Source of the DNA: JALHUB01 sp050010555 | Lineage (GTDB): Bacteria > Chloroflexota > Dehalococcoidia > DSTF01 > JALHUB01 | Direction: 5' to 3' | Assembly (NCBI GenBank): GCA_050010555.1 | Contig: JBEKKV010000008.1 | Coordinates: 1 to 51,377 of the forward strand | DNA: 51,377 nucleotides | In this document: one piece after another, positions 43,116-51,340 of the stretch | How positions within the stretch are numbered: position 1 is the first letter of the stretch | Layout of the letters: each line of letters starts with the position of its first letter | Made by a program: the position numbers and the translations under genes | Notes under the pieces: generated by a model | What the model was told of the DNA's origin: nothing | What the model saw: the letters and a program-made list of their open reading frames with translations, nothing else | The model's database searches: none

Positions 43116-46100
43116 CTAGGCGGCCTTCTTCTGGAGCTTGTGGCGGGCGCGCAGCGTCTTGAGGAAGGCGTCCACCACGTCCGGATCGAACTGCGTGCCG
43201 GCGCCTCGTTGCAACTCCTTGATTGCTTCTCGCTCCGGCAGCGCTTTTCGATAGGGGCGGTCCAGCGTCATCGCGGAGTAGGCGTCGACGACGGCGAGGA
43301 TGCGTCCCAGCAGCGGTATCTCTTCGCCCTTGAGACCGCGCGGATAGCCCTTGCCGTCGTAGCGTTCGTGGTGCGTGGCCACCGGCTCGATGGCGTCGGA
43401 GATCTGGGCGATTCCCTTCACTATCATCTCGCCGAAGCGGACGTGCTGTTGCATGACCTGCCACTCGGCGCTGTCCAGGGGGCCGGGCTTTAGGAGCGTC
43501 TGGTCCGGGATCGCGATCTTGCCGACGTCGTGCAGGAGCGCCGCCTTGCGCAGCGACTCCGTTTCCTCCGAGTTGAGGTTCATCCGCCCCGCCACCATGT
43601 CGACGTAGCGGACGTTGTCCTCGCAGTGCCGCCGCGTGTAGGGGTCCTTGTGCGCGATGGCGTTGAGCAGTCCCTGGAGGAGGCCGAAGCCCAGGCTCTG
43701 CGAAGGGGTCGCGCCGAACGCCGATGCCGCCATGGCCCGGCTGCCGCCAAGGCGTTTCGCATCGTAGAGAGCGCCGTCGGCGAGCATGATCAACTCATCG
43801 AGCCTGACGCTGTCTTGGGGATAGCAGGCGATTCCGATGCTCATGCCGATCAGGACCGAGGATTCGCCGCCCCCGCTGATGACGAACGGCGTTTCGGCGA
43901 GATTAGCGGTTATGCGATGCGCGACTTCCTCCGCGGCCTCGCGCGTCGTATCCGGCAGGATGGCCAGGAACTCGTCGCCGCCGTAGCGGCCGACGATGTC
44001 CGTTCCCCGCACGGTGTCGCGCAGTTGCTTGCTGATGAAGCGCAGGGCCTCGTCGCCACAGAGGTGGCCGTACGTGTCGTTAACGTCCTTGAACTTGTCC
44101 ACGTCCATCATCATTATGGCGAACACCGTCTTGCTGCGCTCGGCGCGCGCGAACTCCTCTTCCAGACGCTTGTGGACGTGACGGTGGTTGAAAAGACCGG
44201 TCAGATGGTCGGTTATCGCCTGTTCCTGAAGCTGCTCGTGCAGGCGCGCGTTTTCGATGACGACGGCTGCCTGCCGTGCGATAGCAGCCAGAGTATCGAT
44301 CTCCTCTTTGGGGAACTGGACCCTCTGCCGGAAAGAGTCGATGCTCATGAGGCCGATGGTCCTGTCCTTGATCCGTAGCGGATAGTGAACGATCGATTTC
44401 ACCTGAAACGCGTCGAGCCACCACTTTGGTATGAGAGGCGATGTTGAGGCATCTTCGATGATTTCGGGCTCCTCCATCATCGCCAGCTTCCCGTAGAACC
44501 GCCTTAACTCTGGAGAGGTCGCTGTCGCACCGGCGAGATTCTGGGCACTCCGGAACCTTTGCCAAAGCTCGGGGTCGTCAACGCCGAGGGACATCATTGG
44601 CGCCAGACGTCCCTGTCCGTCCATGATGAATATGCTGCAGCGCTCGGCAACGCTTATGTCCACTGCGGTTTGGCAAATCTTGACCAGCACCTTGTTCAGT
44701 CCGAGGTTTGATGCGGCCGTCGTCAGCACATCAACAAGCGCTTCCGACCGACGCCTTTGCTGCTGCTCTCGCTCATAGACGCGGGCATTCTCGATAATGA
44801 CGGCGGCCTGGTTGGCGATGGCGGCCAGCGTGTCGACTTCCCCCTTCGGGAAGTGCACACGGTGGCGGAACGAATCCACCGTCATCATGCCGATGGTCTC
44901 GTCCTTGACTCTCAAAGGGTACTGGGCGACGGACTTGATGTTGAAAGTGTCGAGCCACCATTTCTCCAGCGTCGGCGATAAAGTCGCGTCGTCCGAGATG
45001 ATCGGTTCTTCCATCGTCGTGACCGACTGGAACAGCTTCATCGACTCAGGCGCAAACTCGAATCCGGGACGCGGGTTGCGGAATCTCTTCCACAGCTCGG
45101 GGTCTTCGAGACCCAGCGACATGACGGGCTCCAGGCGGGAGCCGTCTTCGGCCATGAGGAAGATGCTCACGCGGTCGGCGACGCTGATGTCGACGACCGA
45201 CTGACATAGCTTCGCCAGCACGGGCTTGAGGCTGAGCGTTGAAGCCGTGGCTGTCAACACGTTCACCAGGGCCTCGGCGCGCTGTTGCTGTTGCTGCTGC
45301 TGCTCGTACAGGCGCGCGTTCTCGATGATCACGGCGGCCTGTTTGGCGATGGCGAAGAGCGCGTCTATCTCCTCTTTGGGGAACTTTGGCTCCCCACGCC
45401 TCGTTCCCACCATCATCATGCCGATGGTCTTGGCTTTGACGCTGAGCGGATAGTAGACGACCATCTTTGTGTCGAAGCTCTCCCGCCACCATCTGTGAGC
45501 GTAAGGGGAGGAGGCAGCGTCCTCTACGATGACAGGCTTTCGCCGTCGGGCAAGAAGCTCGTTACAGCGTCGCGTCTCGGGACTCGTCAGCACTTCGAGA
45601 GGGGGGTTCAAGAACCGCTCCCTCGCCTCCGGATCGCCGTGGTTTACTGTCGCGACGGGGCGATCCCTGTCGAAGAGGAAGATCGAGACGTTGTCTCCGA
45701 TGGTTAGATCGAGCGTCACCTCACAGATCTTCGTGCATGTTTCATTGACGCCGAGACTCGAAGAAGCGGCCGCGAGGACCTTTGCCAGCGTCTCGCTGCG
45801 TTGGCGCTGCCTTTGTTCCCGCTCGTAGAGGCGCGCGTTTTCGATGATGACTGCCGCCTGCTTGGCAATCGCTGTCAGCGCATCGATCTCCTCCTGGGAG
45901 AACTTCCGAGTCTGCCTGGCTGCCGCCACGCAGAGGAAACCGATCATCTTGCCCTTTGCTCTGAGCGGGTAGTAGGCGATGGACTTCAGATGGAAACTCT
46001 TCATCCACCACGAGTCCCGGTGGGGTGAGTTTGCTATGTCCTCCAAGATGTAGGGTTTGCGCCGCTTGGCCATCACGCGGTCGAAGAGCGACAGCCCCGG

Positions 46101-47399
46101 GCTTGATTGGACTTCCGGCGGGGGATTACGGAACGTCTCTCCTTCCTCTCGGCCGCCTTTCCCAAGTGCGCTGATGGGTATGTAGCCCCGGCTGCCTTCG
46201 CGCTGGAGGAAGATGGAGACGGTATCGCCTACGGTGAATTCGATCGCCGCTTCGCACACCTTGGCGCACACCTGACGAAGGCTGAGCGTCGAAGAGGCAG
46301 CCGCCAGCATTTTCGCCAGTGAGTCGCTGCGCTGCCGCCGCAGTCTTTCCCGTTCATAGAGGCGGGTATTCTCAACCAGCACCGCTGCTTGCCTGGCGAT
46401 GGCGGAGATCGTTGCCACTTCCTCTTGAGGAAATGAGACGTAATCGCTGTAGCTGTAGACTGCCATCACGCCCACGGTTTTCTTGCGGCTGGTCAGCGGA
46501 TAGGCGGCAACGGACCTTATCTTGAACCGGTCCAGCAACCGTTGCGGCACCAATTCGTGGCCGGTCACGTGTTCGTCGATGATCGGTCTTCCACCACCTT
46601 CGTCGAGGGCGGCCATGAGCCGGGGCGCATGGAAATCGTCGGTGGGATAGGACTCGAGCGCGTTCCAGCGAGTGGGAAACTCCCCGCCGAGGGCTAGCAC
46701 GGTCTCTATCGCCTTCCCATCCTCAGTCAAGATGAATATGGCACAGCGCTGGCCGTTGCTCAGCTTCAGCACCGACTGGCACAGCTTGCTGAGAACTTGC
46801 TTCAGGCTCAGGCTGAGGGTGGGCGCGCCCACTACATCTAGTAGCGCCTCCGAGCGCACTCGCTGCCGGCGCTCCTGCTGCAAGAAGGTTGTGCTCTCGA
46901 TAGACATGGAGACGTGGTCGGCAAACAGGCTTGCTAGCTGCAGATCCCTGGCCGAGAACTCGTGGGCCTCCGTATAGTACACTCCCAGGCAGCCGACCAG
47001 CTTCTCGCCGATCTGCAGGGGAGCTACCAGGACCGCGCCCAACCGCAGGCCGGGCGTGAAGTCCCTGTCATAGGTATTATCTGCCGCCAAGTCGGGACAC
47101 GCGTAAGGACGCCGCGTGCGGGCGAGGTAGTCGAGCGGGAAGTCGGTCCAGCGTCTGTGCCAGTCGGCGACTGCAGAGTCCAGCATGCCGACGTGGCTGT
47201 GGACTGTAAGATCCCCCTCTTCGTCCGCGAGGGCGATCGCCGCGAAGCGCGCGCCAAGGATCTCGCAGGCGAGCTTGACCGCCCCCGAGAGGACCTCTTC
47301 CAGGTTGACGTGATCGTGCAACCCTACCCTGTGGGAGGCAGGCTTCTCATTGGGGCTCACAGATTGCTCCCGGCTCTTCTTCAGCACATCTCTGGGCAT
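43116..47399 (-). CDS. Six-GAF, GGDEF and HD-GYP c-di-GMP turnover protein
   Basis: 1427 residues. Six GAF domains at about 30-170, 195-345, 370-520, 547-695, 720-870 and 897-1048; domains 2-6 are a repeat of about 175 residues, each ending in a helix (QAAVIIENARLYEREQ-type) that runs into the next. GGDEF follows (about 1060-1218): GRYGGDEF at 1137-1144 is intact, and RxxD (RGTD, 1131-1134) sits five residues before GGDEF, so product inhibition is expected. HD-GYP (about 1240-1420) has LLHDVGK with His1290/Asp1291, THHERYDGKGYP and DAYSAMT. It could thus both make and break c-di-GMP, or one half could be regulatory. No signal peptide or membrane helix. ATG 47399 has no ribosome site; a GATAAT lies ten bases before it. 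Confidence 0.92.
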   Translation of the reverse strand: MPRDVLKKSREQSVSPNEKPASHRVGLHDHVNLEEVLSGAVKLACEILGARFAAIALADEEGDLTVHSHVGMLDSAVADWHRRWTDFPLDYLARTRRPYACPDLAADNTYDRDFTPGLRLGAVLVAPLQIGEKLVGCLGVYYTEAHEFSARDLQLASLFADHVSMSIESTTFLQQERRQRVRSEALLDVVGAPTLSLSLKQVLSKLCQSVLKLSNGQRCAIFILTEDGKAIETVLALGGEFPTRWNALESYPTDDFHAPRLMAALDEGGGRPIIDEHVTGHELVPQRLLDRFKIRSVAAYPLTSRKKTVGVMAVYSYSDYVSFPQEEVATISAIARQAAVLVENTRLYERERLRRQRSDSLAKMLAAASSTLSLRQVCAKVCEAAIEFTVGDTVSIFLQREGSRGYIPISALGKGGREEGETFRNPPPEVQSSPGLSLFDRVMAKRRKPYILEDIANSPHRDSWWMKSFHLKSIAYYPLRAKGKMIGFLCVAAARQTRKFSQEEIDALTAIAKQAAVIIENARLYEREQRQRQRSETLAKVLAAASSSLGVNETCTKICEVTLDLTIGDNVSIFLFDRDRPVATVNHGDPEARERFLNPPLEVLTSPETRRCNELLARRRKPVIVEDAASSPYAHRWWRESFDTKMVVYYPLSVKAKTIGMMMVGTRRGEPKFPKEEIDALFAIAKQAAVIIENARLYEQQQQQQQRAEALVNVLTATASTLSLKPVLAKLCQSVVDISVADRVSIFLMAEDGSRLEPVMSLGLEDPELWKRFRNPRPGFEFAPESMKLFQSVTTMEEPIISDDATLSPTLEKWWLDTFNIKSVAQYPLRVKDETIGMMTVDSFRHRVHFPKGEVDTLAAIANQAAVIIENARVYEREQQQRRRSEALVDVLTTAASNLGLNKVLVKICQTAVDISVAERCSIFIMDGQGRLAPMMSLGVDDPELWQRFRSAQNLAGATATSPELRRFYGKLAMMEEPEIIEDASTSPLIPKWWLDAFQVKSIVHYPLRIKDRTIGLMSIDSFRQRVQFPKEEIDTLAAIARQAAVVIENARLHEQLQEQAITDHLTGLFNHRHVHKRLEEEFARAERSKTVFAIMMMDVDKFKDVNDTYGHLCGDEALRFISKQLRDTVRGTDIVGRYGGDEFLAILPDTTREAAEEVAHRITANLAETPFVISGGGESSVLIGMSIGIACYPQDSVRLDELIMLADGALYDAKRLGGSRAMAASAFGATPSQSLGFGLLQGLLNAIAHKDPYTRRHCEDNVRYVDMVAGRMNLNSEETESLRKAALLHDVGKIAIPDQTLLKPGPLDSAEWQVMQQHVRFGEMIVKGIAQISDAIEPVATHHERYDGKGYPRGLKGEEIPLLGRILAVVDAYSAMTLDRPYRKALPEREAIKELQRGAGTQFDPDVVDAFLKTLRARHKLQKKAA

Positions 47400-47487
47400 A
47401 GCTAAATCTATTATCGGTAGTGGGTTTCACAAGATGAGGAGGGGAAGGGTCGCTTTAGCGGCCTGGATGCGCGTTCGCGCTGGTTGC

Positions 47488-47889
47488 CTAGCCTGTGACG
47501 CTGAGGGGCTCCTCAACAATGAGTCCCTCTTCGATGCGGAACGCCCTGACCTGTGGCAACGAAGGATCGATCAGCGAGACGATCAGGTGGACGACGCCGG
47601 GCCAGTGAGCCATCGCTTTGTCGTTCGGCGAGGGGCGGGCTTGGCCGGCGGGATGCGAATGGTAGATCGCCAGGAACTGCCAGCCTGCGGCTTCGACTTC
47701 AGCGTGGATGCGATCGAGATCGCGTTCGTCGACGTTGAAGCGATAAGGGCTGTGCTCGGCGTTGATCGCGCGGTAGAGCTCTTGGACGGCGCCGTCCTTG
47801 CCGGCGAGGATGCCACAGCATTCGTTTGGCGCTTCTTCGCGGGCATGGGCGACGATCTCTTCGGCGTAGCGCCGGGGCAACTCGAACAT
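47488..47889 (-). CDS. mec: JAMM/Mov34 (M67) metallopeptidase, Mec-like
   Basis: 133 residues, the whole being a JAMM domain. The zinc motif is exact: Glu23, then HSHP with His77 and His79, seven residues, Ser87 and Asp90 (H-x-H-x7-S-x2-D). In mycobacteria Mec cuts cysteine from the C terminus of the sulfur carrier CysO, on which CysM builds it. Here the gene lies four bases after cysM on the same strand, which supports the same role. No CysO gene (a small beta-grasp protein ending Gly-Gly) is in the window. Confidence 0.87.
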   Translation of the reverse strand: MFELPRRYAEEIVAHAREEAPNECCGILAGKDGAVQELYRAINAEHSPYRFNVDERDLDRIHAEVEAAGWQFLAIYHSHPAGQARPSPNDKAMAHWPGVVHLIVSLIDPSLPQVRAFRIEEGLIVEEPLSVTG

Positions 47890-47892
47890 GTG

Positions 47893-48798
47893 TCAGCCGG
47901 CGCTCTGGGACCTGCCGCTCCAGAGGCCTGTGGAGAGATATTTCCAGCCGCCGTCACCGACGAGGAGGACGAAATTGCCGCGCTCGAATCCGTCGGCGAT
48001 GGAGCGCGCTGCCTGGAGGACGGCGCCGGCCGAGACGCCCGCAAAGATGCCCTCGCGATCGGCCAGCTCGCGTGTTGCCGAGAAGGCGTCTTCGGCGCGG
48101 ACGATGGTGTGCTGATCTATGACGTGTTCGTCGAAGACTGCGGGTAAGAAGCCATCCAGCGTATGCAGGCCTTCGATCAGCTCACCGGGCTTGGGCTCGA
48201 CGCAGACGATCTTCGCCTGCGGGCGGCGCTCTTTGAGGTAGCGGCCGACGCCGGCGAGCGTGCCGCCGGTGCCCGTGCCGGCGACAAAGGCGTCGACGTC
48301 CGGCAAGTCGCGAAGGATCTCCGGCCCGGTCGTCTCATAGTGGGCCAGGGGGTTGTCGGCGTTGTCGAACTGGCACGTCAAGAAGCAGTTGGGGTCATCG
48401 CTTGCCATGCGATTTGCCAGGTCAATGGCTCCGTCGGTATATTTCGCGCCATCGGTGAGGATGACCTCCGCCCCGAAGGCGCCCATCACGAGCCGGCGCT
48501 CGATGCTGACGTTCTCCGGCATAACGACCTTGATAGGATAGCCCTTGATGCGGGCGATCATCGCGAGCGCGACGCCGGTGTTGCCGCTTGTCGCCTCGAG
48601 GATCGTCATCCCGGGTCGCAGGTCGCCGCGCTTTTCCGCGTGCTCCACCATGTACAGGGCGATGCGGTCCTTCAAACTGCCGCCGGGGTTCTGCCCTTCC
48701 AGCTTGGCAAAAAAGCGGATTCCCGGCCGCGGGCTCAGGGAGGGCATCTCCACGAGGGGCGTGTTGCCGATGAGGTCGATGAGACGGTTGTATAGCAT
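47893..48798 (-). CDS. cysM: Cysteine synthase (CysM, mycobacterial type)
   Basis: Fold type II PLP enzyme that makes cysteine. About 301 residues from ATG 48798 (MLYNRLIDLIGNTPLVEM); an ATG at 48855 would add 19 residues without similarity. The PLP lysine is in NPGGSLKDRIA, EATSGNTGVALAM binds the substrate carboxylate, and GTGTGGTLAGVG holds the phosphate. The end GDGGWKYLSTGLWSG matches CysM of mycobacteria, which uses O-phosphoserine and the CysO carrier, better than CysK. The JAMM gene downstream supports that route; ordinary sulfide use cannot be excluded. Confidence 0.9.
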   Translation of the reverse strand: MLYNRLIDLIGNTPLVEMPSLSPRPGIRFFAKLEGQNPGGSLKDRIALYMVEHAEKRGDLRPGMTILEATSGNTGVALAMIARIKGYPIKVVMPENVSIERRLVMGAFGAEVILTDGAKYTDGAIDLANRMASDDPNCFLTCQFDNADNPLAHYETTGPEILRDLPDVDAFVAGTGTGGTLAGVGRYLKERRPQAKIVCVEPKPGELIEGLHTLDGFLPAVFDEHVIDQHTIVRAEDAFSATRELADREGIFAGVSAGAVLQAARSIADGFERGNFVLLVGDGGWKYLSTGLWSGRSQSAG

Positions 48799-48986
48799 CG
48801 CGGTCACTTCTTCGCGGCGGCGGCGCAGAACGTGTCGCAGCCCGTCAAGCTTCATACTGGAAAACGGCGGGAGCGGGCGCTCGTAACGCGATTTGGCTCA
48901 ATCTTATCAGCAATCGCCTGCGGTGTCTTGATGGCGCCGGCGACAGGATTGCGTCGAACTGCCGATTATTTGCTTGGAGGCAAGAG

Positions 48987-49184
48987 ATGGTGAGTTGCAA
49001 AGGGCACAGGCAGGAAACGATTCTCGTATCGATGCTGCACGGCGACCACGGCGATTGGCTGCGGCCGTTGTTGGCAGGAGTGCGGGAGAAGACGATGTCG
49101 CAGCCCGACTCGGTGGCGATCGCGCGCATTCGCGAGGCGGTCCTCAGCGGGATCGAGCGCGGAGTCGTTCCGCTTGTTGCCTAG
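48987..49184 (+). CDS. Small hypothetical protein (doubtful)
   Basis: 65 residues, no recognised family, starting MVSCKGHRQETI and ending AVLSGIERGVVPLVA. Support is a good ribosome site (TTGGAGGCAAGAG) directly before ATG 48987. Opposite-strand frames overlap the same stretch and lack one. It could be a true short gene or a leader peptide; function unknown. Confidence 0.35.
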   Translation: MVSCKGHRQETILVSMLHGDHGDWLRPLLAGVREKTMSQPDSVAIARIREAVLSGIERGVVPLVA

Positions 49185-49267
49185 CGGCTCATCACCTCTG
49201 GCCATCCGGTAGTTCGGCGAACCCCCTCAGAAACAATTCCTCGCAGCCTGCGGCCCTCGGACCGTCC

Positions 49268-49296
49268 TTGTCGACGCACAGGGCGGCTGCTAGAAT
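49268..49296 (+). promoter_or_regulatory. Promoter of folP giving a leaderless mRNA
   Basis: TTGTCG (49268-49273), 17-base spacer ending TGC, TAGAAT (49291-49296). The seventh base after the -10 is 49303, the A of the folP ATG. Confidence 0.6.
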
Positions 49297-49302
49297 CGCC
49301 GC

Positions 49303-50157
49303 ATGGCAGCGATTCCGCCTCCTCCTATGACAATCGGCGGCCGCGAATTCGTCTGGGGAAGCCGCACCTTCCTGATGGGCATCGTCAACGTCACGCCCGA
49401 CTCCTTCTCCGGCGACGGCGTGGGACTGGACGCCGACGCCGCCGTGGCGCTTGCGTTGCGTCTAGTCGCTGAGGGCGCGGACGTCATCGACGTGGGCGGC
49501 GAATCGACGCGGCCGGACGCGGCGCCGGTGAGCGCGGCGGAGGAGTTGCGGCGCGTCCTGCCTGTTATCGAGCGACTGGCGAAGGAAACGAGCGTTCCCA
49601 TCAGCATCGACACGTCGAAAGCCGGCGTCGCCGCGGCAGCTCTGGAGGCGGGCGCGGCGATGGTGAACGACGTCTGGGGCCTGCGCGGCGATCCGGAGAT
49701 GGCCGGCGTGGTCTCGCGCTTCGGGGCGCCGGCGGTTGTCATGCACAACCAGCGCGGGCGCCCTCACTGTGAAGTAATCGCTGACATCAAGGCCGGCCTG
49801 GAGACGAGCGTGGCTCTGGCCGAGGCCGCCGGCGTGCCGCGCGAGCGCCTGATCCTGGACCCGGGCTTCGGCTTCGGCTGGAGTGTCGGCCACAACCTGG
49901 AGATACTGCGGCGCCTGCCGGAGCTGCGTTCGCTAGGACGGCCGCTGCTGGTCGGCACCTCCCGCAAGTCGACGATTGGCGCGGTGCTCGGCGCTCCAGT
50001 CGAGGAGCGCTTGTTCGGAACGGCCGCCAGCGTTGCCATCGCTGTCGCCAACGGGGCCGACATCGTTCGGGTGCACGATGTGAAGGAGATGCTGCAGGTC
50101 TGCCGCTTCGCCGATGCCGTCGTGCGCGGCTGGTTGCCGCCGGAGGGAGCGAAATGA
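49303..50157 (+). CDS. folP: Dihydropteroate synthase
   Basis: Joins p-aminobenzoate to the pterin pyrophosphate in folate synthesis and is the sulfonamide target. 284 residues, a TIM barrel. The two signatures are LMGIVNVTPDSFSGDG and DVIDVGGESTRPDA; ISIDTSKAGVA, NDVWGLRGD and LILDPGFGFG follow; VGTSRKSTIG lies near the end. ATG 49303 has no ribosome site, and the predicted transcription start falls on it, so translation is probably leaderless. The stop overlaps folK by four bases (ATGA). Confidence 0.95.
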   Translation: MAAIPPPPMTIGGREFVWGSRTFLMGIVNVTPDSFSGDGVGLDADAAVALALRLVAEGADVIDVGGESTRPDAAPVSAAEELRRVLPVIERLAKETSVPISIDTSKAGVAAAALEAGAAMVNDVWGLRGDPEMAGVVSRFGAPAVVMHNQRGRPHCEVIADIKAGLETSVALAEAAGVPRERLILDPGFGFGWSVGHNLEILRRLPELRSLGRPLLVGTSRKSTIGAVLGAPVEERLFGTAASVAIAVANGADIVRVHDVKEMLQVCRFADAVVRGWLPPEGAK

Positions 50158-50705
50158 GCGGGGAGAGCATCTATTTGGGGCTCGGCGCGAACCTGGGTAA
50201 CCGGGCTGCGAATCTGCGCCTTGCGCTGCGTTATCTTTCGTCGCTGGCACCCGCGCAGGAGGTCTCCTCGCTCTACGAGACGGCGCCTGTTGGAAACGCC
50301 GACGAGCCCGCCTTCTACAACGCCGTCTGCCGCGTCGCAACGGGGCTGAGCCCGGGAGCGTTGGTCAAGTATCTGAAGAGCGTTGAGTTCGAGATCGGTC
50401 GGCGACCGGCGCCACACTGGGCCGCGCGACCTATCGATCTGGACCTGCTGCTGTACGGTGAGCGGGTCATCGACGCGCCTGACCTGACAGTTCCGCACCC
50501 GCAACTTGCCGAGCGCGGGTTCGTGCTCGTTCCGCTGGCGGAGATAGCGCCCGACCTGCGCCATCCTTCGCTCGGTCGCAGCATCGCGGAGATTGCGTCG
50601 CGGTTGCCGGAGGGCGATCTTGCCGGCGTGCGGCGGATCGAGCCCTCAGGCTGGGAGAGAGCGCTGGAACGAGAAGAGCCGCCCGAAAAAGGCGGCCCTT
50701 GTTGA
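50154..50705 (+). CDS. folK: 2-amino-4-hydroxy-6-hydroxymethyldihydropteridine pyrophosphokinase
   Basis: Makes the pterin pyrophosphate used by FolP. 183 residues. YLGLGANLGNRAANL is the N-terminal signature, ETAPVGNADEPAFYNAV the substrate loop, and RPIDLDLLLYG the metal-binding Asp pair; PHPQLAERGFVLVPLAEIAP follows. ATG 50154 overlaps the folP stop, so the two adjacent pathway enzymes are translationally coupled. The last codons form a hairpin that may terminate transcription. Confidence 0.95.
   Translation: MSGESIYLGLGANLGNRAANLRLALRYLSSLAPAQEVSSLYETAPVGNADEPAFYNAVCRVATGLSPGALVKYLKSVEFEIGRRPAPHWAARPIDLDLLLYGERVIDAPDLTVPHPQLAERGFVLVPLAEIAPDLRHPSLGRSIAEIASRLPEGDLAGVRRIEPSGWERALEREEPPEKGGPC
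50678..50705 (+). terminator. Hairpin at the folK 3' end
   Basis: GCCGCC (50678-50683) pairs with GGCGGC (50691-50696) around CGAAAAA, then CCTTGTT. It overlaps the folK end and separates it from the convergent gene at 50722. The T-run is weak on the plus strand; the minus strand reads TCTTCTCG after the stem. Confidence 0.4.
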
Positions 50706-50721
50706 CGAGTGACTGCGCGTA

Positions 50722-50949
50722 CTAGATGTCGGAGAACTCTTCCAGCTCGGCGTTGTCAGGCATTTCGGGCTCCGTCGTCAGCATCGTCCAGCCGACCCAG
50801 ACGGCGAGCAGGTTGACGGCGCCGATCGAGAACATGAGGGGGATAGCGAGCGCCAGATAGCTGCGCCGGACGACGCCGATAAAGAACACGGCCATCTCCG
50901 TCAGCGCCCCGATGATAATCAGCAGTCCGAACATCTGTGACTTGTCCAT
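50722..50949 (-). CDS. Small two-helix membrane protein
   Basis: 75 residues with two membrane helices (about 6-26 and 31-56) and a short acidic tail ending EEFSDI. No recognised family. The ATG at 50949 is preceded by CGGAGG about 11 bases upstream. It lies between folK (convergent) and the Trm112-like gene on the same strand, 39 bases after the latter, so it is probably cotranscribed. Confidence 0.65.
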   Translation of the reverse strand: MDKSQMFGLLIIIGALTEMAVFFIGVVRRSYLALAIPLMFSIGAVNLLAVWVGWTMLTTEPEMPDNAELEEFSDI

Positions 50950-50988
50950 GGTTTTGTTTACCTCCGCCAGGTCCCACCCGGCCGGGCG

Positions 50989-51180
50989 CTAGCTTTCGCT
51001 CTTGCGCAGCTCCGGCGGCAGGAGATTGGGAATGCTCTCGGTTATCGGATAGCGCTCATCGCAGTGGGCGCAGTAGAGGCTGCCTTCGACCACCTCGTCG
51101 CCCTCTTCCTTGTCGACCGTAAGCTCCAGCGTCCCCTTGCACATCGGGCAGGCGAGGATATCCATGAGGTCCTTTTTCAC
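50989..51180 (-). CDS. Trm112 family zinc-ribbon protein
   Basis: 63 residues. Cys11/Cys14 (ILACPMCKG) and Cys37/Cys40 (YCAHCDERYP) form a zinc ribbon, and ITESIPNLLPPE is the family end. Trm112 proteins are small activators that hold and stabilise a methyltransferase partner in archaea and eukaryotes; bacterial partners are less clear. Here it pairs with a small membrane protein downstream. ATG 51180, with AAAGGACC region near. A strong promoter stands 34 bases upstream of its start. Confidence 0.88.
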   Translation of the reverse strand: MKKDLMDILACPMCKGTLELTVDKEEGDEVVEGSLYCAHCDERYPITESIPNLLPPELRKSES

Positions 51181-51220
51181 GATAAGCGCTCCTGGACGAG
51201 ACGTTCTGGAGAACAGAGGA

Positions 51221-51249
51221 ATTGTACGGTAAGGTTACTCTGCTGTCAA
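51221..51249 (-). promoter_or_regulatory. Consensus promoter of the Trm112-like gene
   Basis: Minus strand: TTGACA (51249-51244), 17-base spacer, TACAAT (51226-51221). The -35 lies near the presumed edge of the insertion element to the right. Confidence 0.65.
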
Positions 51250-51262
51250 TTCTCGTGTAGGG

Positions 51263-51305
51263 TTGCAGCTAGAATGTCCTAGTTACGTCGCAGCTAGAAT
51301 GTCCT
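51263..51305 (+). repeat. Tandem 18-base repeats, probable insertion-element end
   Basis: GTTGCAGCTAGAATGTCCT-type unit (51263-51280) recurs at 51288-51305 with one difference (T to C at its third base), period 25. Tandem copies near an end, followed at once by a short-leader ORF, resemble the multiple transposase-binding repeats of IS21- or Tn552-like elements. Confidence 0.5.
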
Positions 51306-51340
51306 CCGGTGGCGGGGTACTTCCGAGATAGGAGGTGCCC

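Larger units (their letters stand above)
48856..49302. other. Spacer between divergent cysM and folP
   Basis: 447 bases between the cysM (-) and folP (+) coding regions. It contains the weakly supported small open frame at 48987-49184 and, at its right end, the folP promoter. No RNA gene or repeat recognised. Confidence 0.4.
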
